Source: Planctomycetaceae bacterium | GTDB lineage: Bacteria; Planctomycetota; Planctomycetia; Pirellulales; Thermoguttaceae | Reading direction: 5' to 3' | Assembly (NCBI GenBank): GCA_031274385.1 | Contig: JAISQH010000410.1 | Location: 1-5,104 of the forward strand | DNA length: 5,104 nt | In this document: positions 1-4,534 of the stretch, piece by piece | Numbering within the stretch: position 1 is the first letter of the stretch | Layout of the letters: each line of letters starts with the position of its first letter | The notes under the pieces: model-generated | What the model was told of the DNA's origin: nothing | The model's database searches: none | What the model saw: the letters and a program-made list of their open reading frames with translations, nothing else | Position numbers and translations under genes: made by a program

Positions 1-402
1 TATGATTTGAAGGGCAAACGATATTTGGAAGTGTACGATAAATACTATCTCGGCGATGTCGGGTTGCGTCATGCCCAACTCGGTTTCAAAGAAGGCGACA
101 TTTCAGGAATACTGGAAAATCTCGTTTATCTGGAACTTCGTCGGCGCGGTTTTCGGGTTTCCATTGGAAAATGGAATGAAATGGAAGTGGACTTTGTTGC
201 GGAAAAAGAAAACGAAAAAGAGTACATTCAAGTTACTTATCTTCTCGCCAGCAACGAAACAATTCGGCGTGAATTCGATCCGCTGCGGGAAATATCGGAT
301 AATTATCCCAAAAAAGTCTTGTCACTCGACCCGATTTGGGGAAACAATCTTGACGGTATCCGCCGACAGAATATCATCGATTTCCTGAAAGAATCGGATT
401 AG
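1..402 (+). CDS. AAA-family ATP-binding protein with DUF4143 domain, C-terminal fragment (5' end outside window)
   Basis: The frame is open from base 1 and ends at TAG 400-402. It gives 133 residues, about the last third of a family whose members usually run to about 400 residues. The TTG at 7-9 is only an internal Leu codon. Visible family features are KYYLGDVGLR (residues 14-23), GILENLVYLELRRRGF (36-51), MEVDFVAE (61-68), YIQVTY (75-80) and a terminal NIIDFL. These match the C-terminal DUF4143 half of the AAA_14/DUF4143 ATPases. That half has a PD-(D/E)XK-like fold: E39/E45, D64 and the YIQV strand occupy the expected places, but the usual catalytic Lys is Thr79, so nuclease activity is doubtful. 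The N-terminal Walker A/B ATPase part lies upstream of the window. These proteins are common, multicopy accessory ATPases of unproven function. The family call is from recognition of motifs; no search was run. The next gene is separated by 243 bp carrying repeat copy 1, so the two are probably not tightly coupled. Confidence 0.85.
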   Translation, partial: YDLKGKRYLEVYDKYYLGDVGLRHAQLGFKEGDISGILENLVYLELRRRGFRVSIGKWNEMEVDFVAEKENEKEYIQVTYLLASNETIRREFDPLREISDNYPKKVLSLDPIWGNNLDGIRRQNIIDFLKESD

Positions 403-451
403 ATGATTTACTTCCGTTCATTTTTTAGATAGAATTGCTAATCGCTCAATA

Positions 452-573
452 GATTTGTTCCATTATTGTTGTTATTGTCAACAGATTTTACAGATTCGTT
501 TTTTATGAAAATCTGTAAAATCTGTATCATCTGTTGACAAACAACAATAGACTTGTTTTATACGGAACAAATC
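452..573. repeat. Palindromic repeat copy 1 (subtype A), MITE/REP-like
   Basis: This is a 122-bp imperfect palindrome beginning 49 bases after the first gene's stop codon. The ends are perfect 10-bp inverted repeats, GATTTGTTCC (452-461) and GGAACAAATC (564-573). Inside, TATTGTTGTT (464-473) pairs with AACAACAATA (540-549). The core TTGTCAACAG (475-484) pairs with CTGTTGACAA (531-540), the last base being shared with the outer block. The left arm then carries one 9-bp unit ATTTTACAG (485-493), while the right arm carries two (reverse-complement ATGATACAG and ATTTTACAG). The loop is T-rich, around 497-508. The bases AATA flank both ends (448-451 and 574-577), a possible 4-bp target duplication, although such a match is easy by chance in AT-rich DNA. 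The right flank outside the core is unrelated to that of copies 2 and 3. The repeat is directly visible; mobility is inferred. Confidence 0.85.
534..564 (+). promoter_or_regulatory. Candidate sigma70-type promoter at the right edge of repeat copy 1
   Basis: A perfect TTGACA (534-539) lies in the right arm of the repeat. It is followed after 17 bases by TTTATA (557-562) or after 19 bases by TATACG (559-564). A start site around 570 would give a leader of roughly 75 bases before the beta-helix gene. The -10 match is only partial and promoter consensus is uncertain in this organism, so this is a weak candidate. The same TTGACA occurs in the other two repeat copies without a convincing -10 box behind it. 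Confidence 0.3.
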
Positions 574-583
574 AATAACCTGA

Positions 584-615
584 TTTTAATTCCATCGAAT
601 TTGATGGAATTAAAA
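584..615. promoter_or_regulatory. Perfect 13-bp inverted repeat in the leader of the beta-helix gene
   Basis: TTTTAATTCCATC (584-596) and GATGGAATTAAAA (603-615) are exact reverse complements separated by six bases (gaattt). The repeat ends 30 bases before the preferred ATG at 646 and covers the alternative in-frame ATG at 604. The AT-rich stem and the lack of a following T-run argue against a Rho-independent terminator. It could be a dimeric repressor's operator or a hairpin in the mRNA leader. The structure is certain; the role is inferred. Confidence 0.6.
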
Positions 616-645
616 AATGAAAATCTCTCAACAGACAAAATTACA

Positions 646-2205
646 ATGAAAACATTCCTAAAAAACGCCGTTGTTGTACTATTTTTTATTTTTTTAACCA
701 TTCAGCCGGTATTATCTGTTCAGGGAGCGGATAAGGTTATCTATTACAGTGAATATGGTGCGGTGGGCGACGGCGTAACAGATGACTTTGAAGCGATTAT
801 CAAGGCACATAACGCTGCGAATAAGGCAGGGCAAAAAGTGAAAGCCGATACCGGCGCAACCTATTATATAGGTATGGCAAAACAGACAGCATTGATACAA
901 ACCGATACCGATTGGGGCAACGCGAAATTTATTATTGACGATGCCAAAGTGCCGGTTGAAAGTCGCTGGCGCCATATCTTTACTGTGTCGTCCCAACTTA
1001 ATTCAAGCCCAATAACAGCGGTAAAAACACTCAAGAAGAACCAAAAGCATCTCGATTTAACACTTCCTAATGATTCACTGATTACCGTATACGACAAGAA
1101 TACGTTGCGGTATATTCGGTACGGGTCAAATCAAAATAACGGTTCGCCTCAAACGGATGTGTTTGTTGTTGATAAAAGCGGCAACGTTGCGCCGACAACC
1201 CCGATCCTCTGGGACTTTGATAATATCACTTCAATAACGTCTTATCCGATTGATTCCGAAACGCTGACGATTCGCGGAGGTCATTTCACGACGATTGCCA
1301 ATCAAGCCGAATCGAAGTACACCTATTACGCCAGAGGAATAAATATTACCCGTTCCAACACGGTACTTGACGGAATCTCGCACGTTATTACCGGAGAAAC
1401 AGACAACGGCGCACCTTATGGCGGATTCATTACCATATCAAAATGTACCGGAGTAACTGTACAGAACAGTCAATTTTCAGGACATAAAATTTACGTTACC
1501 GTTGGTTCCGCCAACAAGCCGGTCTCAATGGGTTCATACGATCTATCGGTTAATACGGCAACTGATATTACATTCAGGAATTGCAAGCAAGTCAATGATA
1601 TACATAACACGAAATTATGGGGGATTTTCGGGTCGAATTACTCAAAAAATATCACGTTTGACACGGTGGAATTTTCCCGTTTTGATGCCCACATGGGTGT
1701 GACAAACGCAACGATAAAGAATTCGGTTCTTGGTCATCAGGGTATTAACCTTATCGGAAGCGGCCTATTCCTCGTGGAAAACAGTAAAGTTTGCAGCAGT
1801 AATTTCATCTCTTTGCGCAGCGATTACGGCAGTACGTTTGACGGCGAAATCATTATACGTAACTGTGAATATATTCCGCGCAACGGCAATCAGTCGGATG
1901 CTGTCTTGCTGAGCGGCAGTAATTCGGGACAGCATGATTTCGGATATACCTGTTCGATGCCGCAGAAGATAACGATTGACGGTCTGACCATAAACGACGG
2001 CAATCCGCCGAAAAATTATAAGGGACCTAAAATCTTCTCTGATTTCAATAACTCTTACACAAGTGAAAAATATCAGGAGAAGTATCCGTATGTTATTACT
2101 AAGGAAGTCGCGATAAAAAATCTGACGGTAAAGAGTGGAAAATCCTATATCGTAAGCCACAACCCTTTTATGTTCCGCAATGTCAGGTTCACGAAGAAAA
2201 AGTAG
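646..2205 (+). CDS. Secreted right-handed parallel beta-helix (pectate-lyase-3/pectin-lyase-fold) protein
   Basis: The product is 519 residues from ATG 646. That start puts a clear Sec signal peptide at the N-terminus: MKTFLK, then a hydrophobic core at about residues 8-24, with likely cleavage around 24-28 (VLSVQGA). Earlier in-frame starts exist (TTG 553, ATG 604), but they would add a polar extension before the leader and span the inverted repeat. None of the three has a clear Shine-Dalgarno. After the leader, SEYGAVGDGVTDDFEAI (35-51) is the hallmark N-terminal motif of Pectate_lyase_3 proteins. From about residue 200 onward the chain is a series of short Asn/Ser/Thr-rich beta rungs such as ITFRNC, NITFDTVEFS, ATIKNSVL and EIIIRNC, as expected for a beta-helix. 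The protein probably binds, cleaves or modifies a polysaccharide outside the cytoplasm; the substrate and catalytic residues cannot be assigned. It has no sorting signal at the C-terminus (ends in FTKKK). Repeats flank it on both sides. Confidence 0.85.
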   Translation: MKTFLKNAVVVLFFIFLTIQPVLSVQGADKVIYYSEYGAVGDGVTDDFEAIIKAHNAANKAGQKVKADTGATYYIGMAKQTALIQTDTDWGNAKFIIDDAKVPVESRWRHIFTVSSQLNSSPITAVKTLKKNQKHLDLTLPNDSLITVYDKNTLRYIRYGSNQNNGSPQTDVFVVDKSGNVAPTTPILWDFDNITSITSYPIDSETLTIRGGHFTTIANQAESKYTYYARGINITRSNTVLDGISHVITGETDNGAPYGGFITISKCTGVTVQNSQFSGHKIYVTVGSANKPVSMGSYDLSVNTATDITFRNCKQVNDIHNTKLWGIFGSNYSKNITFDTVEFSRFDAHMGVTNATIKNSVLGHQGINLIGSGLFLVENSKVCSSNFISLRSDYGSTFDGEIIIRNCEYIPRNGNQSDAVLLSGSNSGQHDFGYTCSMPQKITIDGLTINDGNPPKNYKGPKIFSDFNNSYTSEKYQEKYPYVITKEVAIKNLTVKSGKSYIVSHNPFMFRNVRFTKKK

Positions 2206-2234
2206 TTCATTATTTGACAGGCATGTCCCTTGCG

Positions 2235-2375
2235 TCTATTTCGAATATTGTTGTTTTTGTCAACAGATTTTACAGATTTTACAGATTCGTTTTTTATGAA
2301 AATCTGTAAAATCTGTATCATCTGTTGACAAAAACTAAAAAACCATGACACTCTTTTTCAAATTTTGGAAAAATT
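2235..2375. repeat. Palindromic repeat copy 2 (subtype B)
   Basis: The 75-bp core runs from TTGTCAACAG (2257-2266) to CTGTTGACAA (2322-2331), with two 9-bp ATTTTACAG units in each arm (one right-arm unit is the ATGATACAG variant) and a loop containing GTTTTTTATG. Bases 2281-2361 are identical, 81 of 81, to 2686-2766 in copy 3, an offset of 405 bases. The outer ends are degenerate: CTATTTCGAA on the left and TTGGAAAAATTC on the right replace the cleaner ends of copies 1 and 3. The core begins 52 bases after the beta-helix stop codon. The right end abuts the DUF2442 start codon and supplies its weak GGAA ribosome-binding sequence. Outer limits are set by alignment with copy 3 and are approximate. 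Confidence 0.85.
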
Positions 2376-2378
2376 CTT

Positions 2379-2636
2379 ATGACAAAAACAGAATTGAGTC
2401 CTGATATTGTCGGAGTTGAGACTCATTCCGATTATAGTTTGATATTGACGTTTGAAAACGGCGAACGCAAACGTTTTGACATGACGCCTTATGTTGGTCG
2501 CAGTAGTTGGTTCGAGGAACTTCGTGACTGGAACTATTTTTCGCAAGCAAAACCGGAATACGGAACCGTTGTTTGGCCCAACGGTCAAGACCTTTGCCCC
2601 GATACCTTTTACCTTGATAGCAAACCGATTGAATAA
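2379..2636 (+). CDS. DUF2442 domain protein
   Basis: This is an 85-residue protein that consists almost entirely of one DUF2442 domain. Diagnostic segments are the opening PDIVGVETHSDYSLILTFENGE (about residues 8-29), KRFDMTPYV (31-39), FEELRDWNYF (45-54) and the C-terminal GTVVWPNGQDLCPDTFYLDS. Full length for the family is about 80-90 residues, so the gene looks intact. The ATG at 2379 is preceded by a weak GGAA (2367-2370), which lies within the right end of repeat copy 2. Members are often found beside DUF4160 genes, a pairing that suggests a toxin-antitoxin-like module, but no DUF4160 reading frame is present here. The biochemical function is unknown. The gene is bracketed by two near-identical repeats, so it may be a discrete insertion or cassette. 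The assignment comes from motif recognition. Confidence 0.85.
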   Translation: MTKTELSPDIVGVETHSDYSLILTFENGERKRFDMTPYVGRSSWFEELRDWNYFSQAKPEYGTVVWPNGQDLCPDTFYLDSKPIE

Positions 2637-2639
2637 TAA

Positions 2640-2780
2640 ACTTGTTCCATTATTGTTGTTATTGTCAACAGATTTTACAGATTTAACAGATTCGTTTTTT
2701 ATGAAAATCTGTAAAATCTGTATCATCTGTTGACAAAAACTAAAAAACCATGACACTCTTTTTCAAGTTTGGGAACAAGT
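2640..2780. repeat. Palindromic repeat copy 3 (subtype B)
   Basis: The ends are perfect 9-bp inverted repeats, ACTTGTTCC (2640-2648) and GGAACAAGT (2772-2780). The 75-bp core runs from TTGTCAACAG (2662-2671) to CTGTTGACAA (2727-2736). The left arm has two 9-bp units (ATTTTACAG 2672-2680, ATTTAACAG 2681-2689) facing two in the right arm. The left flank, TTGTTCCATTATTGTTGTTA, is shared with copy 1; the right flank is shared with copy 2. It starts four bases after the DUF2442 stop codon. An ATG at 2750 inside the right flank opens a false N-terminal extension of the downstream oxidoreductase. Confidence 0.85.
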
Positions 2781-2845
2781 CTATTGATACCTTACTTCGG
2801 AACGTCCTTTTTTTTTCTATTGTTTGTTTTAACAACTTTTTATTT

Positions 2846-2852
2846 AGGAGAG
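2846..2852 (+). promoter_or_regulatory. Ribosome binding site that fixes the oxidoreductase start
   Basis: AGGAGAG sits with AGGAG (2846-2850) seven bases before ATG 2858. It is the only strong Shine-Dalgarno in the window, and it selects the start giving an N-terminal Tat signal over the in-frame ATG at 2750. Confidence 0.8.
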
Positions 2853-2857
2853 ATTTT

Positions 2858-4333
2858 ATGACAAGTCAGACAACCCGTCGTGATTTTTTGAAAGTTGCCG
2901 CAGTAACCGGTGTGGGTTATTGGGCGGTTGCCGGTCAAGCGGCGAGGCTGAGTGCTTCGCCTAACGAACGTCTTGCTTTTGCCGGTATTGGTATTGGCGG
3001 TAAAGGCAGCGGCGATATTGCCAATGCTGCCCGATTTGCGGATGTGGTTGCGGTTTGCGATGTTGACAAAGCGCGGCTTGACAACGCAACAAAAAAATAT
3101 CCGAAAGCGAAAGCGTACACGGATTTCCGTCAATTGCTTGAGGAGCAGGAAAAGAGCATTGATGCCGCAACAATCAGTACAGCGGATCACACCCATGCTC
3201 CAGCCGGTCTCATGGCAATGCGGATGAAGAAACATGTTTATGTTCAGAAACCGTTGACGCGAACCATTTACGAAGCCCGTCTTATGGGCAAGGTTGCCAA
3301 AGAGACCGGGGTTTGTACACAAATGGGCAATCAGGGCAGTGCTTCAGATGGTCTTCGCCGTCATGCAGCGGAGATGAAAGCCGGAATTTACGGTGACATT
3401 AAGGAGATTCATGTTTGGACGAACCGTCCGATTTGGCCTCAGGGACCGGAACTGGTTCGGACGCTCAGGGGTTACGAAGAGCGGCTCAAAGCCGAAAACG
3501 CTCCCGATACGGAACAAAAAGTTGCGGAAATGAAAGCGCGGATTGAGCGTGAACTTAAAAATGTGGAGTGGGATCTTTGGCTTGGACCGGCGAAGTATCG
3601 GGAATATTATCCGGGGCTTTATCATTCTTTTGCTTGGCGTGGTTGGTGGGATTTCGGCACCGGCGCATTGGGTGATATTGCCTGTCATTCTCTGAACAAA
3701 TTTATGGCTGCGTTGGATTTAAGTTCTCCGACCTCGGTTGTTGCCAAGACATCCGGTCACGATTTTGATGTGTATCCGAAATCGTCACAAATTGAATTTG
3801 AGTATCCTGACACGCCGACCCGCAAGGGGTTCAAATTTGTCTGGTATGATGGCGGCTGGTTCCCAGACCGAAAGTTCCTTGAAGAAAACGGTTTCAAATA
3901 TCCTGAAAAGATGCCGGAAGGCGGTGAAGTGATTCTTGGCACGGAGGGAGCGCAAGGTCATGGGCGGAATGACCGAAAGCAGGGAGTAACGGTTCCTGAA
4001 ATTCGTTACGCTCCGCGTTATCCTGATGCCGAAGGAAAACCGGCGGAAAAACAAGATGATGATCCGCGTAACATGTTTGAATTGATTACGGCGATCAAAG
4101 AGAACAATCCCGATCTTTGTTTTTCGAATTTTCCGAAACAGGCAGGTCCGCTTACTGAAGCCATGCTGCTTGGCAATTTAGCGGTTTGGACGGCATCGAA
4201 GGCGAACGAATGGGGTGAGAAGGTGTACTGGGACGCTGCCAATATGAAGATCACGAATCTTGCCGAACTCAAAACGCCCGGTGTTGCCGATTTGATTAAG
4301 CCGGTTTATCGTGAAGGTTACGTTCTTGATTGA
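2858..4333 (+). CDS. Tat-exported Gfo/Idh/MocA-family NAD(P)-dependent oxidoreductase
   Basis: The product is 491 residues. The start follows from AGGAG and from the Tat leader TTRRDFLKVAAVTGVG (residues 5-20, twin Arg 7-8), probably removed near residue 33. The N-terminal Rossmann domain shows GIGIGGKG (43-50) after a beta strand, CDVD (67-70) at the end of the second strand, and ADHTHAP (109-115). The family EKP motif appears as QKPLT (130-134, Lys131), the form I associate with planctomycete members. The C-terminal domain holds WDLWLGPA (238-245), WRGWWDFGTGALGDIACH (260-277, likely catalytic Asp273 and His277) and a typical ending, WDAANMKITNL. Family members oxidise or reduce sugars and related polyols using bound NAD(P); the substrate here cannot be told. 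Export by Tat implies folding with cofactor before transport. An extra charged helical segment lies at about 199-235. The leader from 2781 to 2857 includes a nine-T run (2808-2816) but no clear promoter. Confidence 0.9.
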   Translation: MTSQTTRRDFLKVAAVTGVGYWAVAGQAARLSASPNERLAFAGIGIGGKGSGDIANAARFADVVAVCDVDKARLDNATKKYPKAKAYTDFRQLLEEQEKSIDAATISTADHTHAPAGLMAMRMKKHVYVQKPLTRTIYEARLMGKVAKETGVCTQMGNQGSASDGLRRHAAEMKAGIYGDIKEIHVWTNRPIWPQGPELVRTLRGYEERLKAENAPDTEQKVAEMKARIERELKNVEWDLWLGPAKYREYYPGLYHSFAWRGWWDFGTGALGDIACHSLNKFMAALDLSSPTSVVAKTSGHDFDVYPKSSQIEFEYPDTPTRKGFKFVWYDGGWFPDRKFLEENGFKYPEKMPEGGEVILGTEGAQGHGRNDRKQGVTVPEIRYAPRYPDAEGKPAEKQDDDPRNMFELITAIKENNPDLCFSNFPKQAGPLTEAMLLGNLAVWTASKANEWGEKVYWDAANMKITNLAELKTPGVADLIKPVYREGYVLD

Positions 4334-4372
4334 AACAAAAAGAACGAAATTTTTCCCGATTATTTTCCTCCT

Positions 4373-4401
4373 GCGGGAATTGTTACAAATACAATTCCCG
4401 C
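4373..4401. terminator. Hairpin downstream of the oxidoreductase, possible terminator
   Basis: GCGGGAATTGT (4373-4383) and ACAATTCCCGC (4391-4401) form a perfect 11-bp stem with a seven-base loop, 39 bases after the stop codon. There is no T-run on either side, so it is not a classical Rho-independent terminator. A role as a 3'-end stabiliser or U-tract-less terminator is inferred. Confidence 0.45.
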
Positions 4402-4460
4402 CGCGAAAAACACAAAATTTCCGACTGACTATTTATTTGGCGGAATTTAATTAGTCAAAG

Positions 4461-4497
4461 TAGGCGACCACTCTCCGTAGCGGTCGCCTAGATTTAT
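4461..4497 (+). terminator. GC-rich hairpin with short T-rich tail, likely terminator
   Basis: TAGGCGACC (4461-4469) and GGTCGCCTA (4482-4490) form a perfect nine-pair stem. It can extend inward by CT/AG after one A-C mismatch. It is followed by GATTTATT. The GC-rich stem and T-rich tail suit a Rho-independent terminator on the + strand, although the T-tract is broken. It lies 44 bases before the next start codon, so it would insulate the downstream ATPase gene from the oxidoreductase. It could instead be a dispersed REP-like element. Confidence 0.5.
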
Positions 4498-4534
4498 TGG
4501 AATCATTATCATCGTTTGAAAACTGAAAACGACT

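Noticed and set aside
553..645. Longer beta-helix protein from TTG 553 or ATG 604.
   Set aside because: Both starts lack a Shine-Dalgarno, place a polar stretch before the signal peptide, and run through the inverted repeat at 584-615.
2145..2756. Two minus-strand reading frames (2145-2351 and 2358-2756) with the same N-terminal sequence beginning MSWFFSFCQQ, looking like paralogous genes.
   Set aside because: The shared part is simply the reverse reading of repeat copies 2 and 3; the rest runs antisense across clear + strand genes and shows no domain features.
2235..2780. Integron-like cassette array, with the palindromes as attC sites after each gene.
   Set aside because: The gene-palindrome layout is suggestive, but the ends (TTGTTCC/GGAACAA) do not match the RYYYAAC/GTTRRRY boxes, no integrase is seen, and the neighbouring genes are not cassette-sized.
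452..2780. CRISPR array from three repeated units.
   Set aside because: The copies are separated by full genes, not uniform short spacers, and the repeats are long palindromes with variable length.
2808..2816. Nine-T run upstream of the oxidoreductase as a terminator.
   Set aside because: No stable GC stem precedes it; the nearby TTCGGAA is only a tiny palindrome.
2750..2857. N-terminal extension of the oxidoreductase from ATG 2750.
   Set aside because: The extra 36 residues begin inside repeat copy 3, have no ribosome binding site, and would bury the Tat signal; AGGAG before ATG 2858 fixes the real start.
4321..4354. Rho-independent terminator overlapping the oxidoreductase stop: CGTTCTT (4321-4327) with AAGAACG (4340-4346) then AAATTTTT.
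   Set aside because: The stem is only seven AT-leaning pairs with a 12-base loop, and the T-run starts three bases late; possible but too weak to list beside the stronger hairpins downstream.
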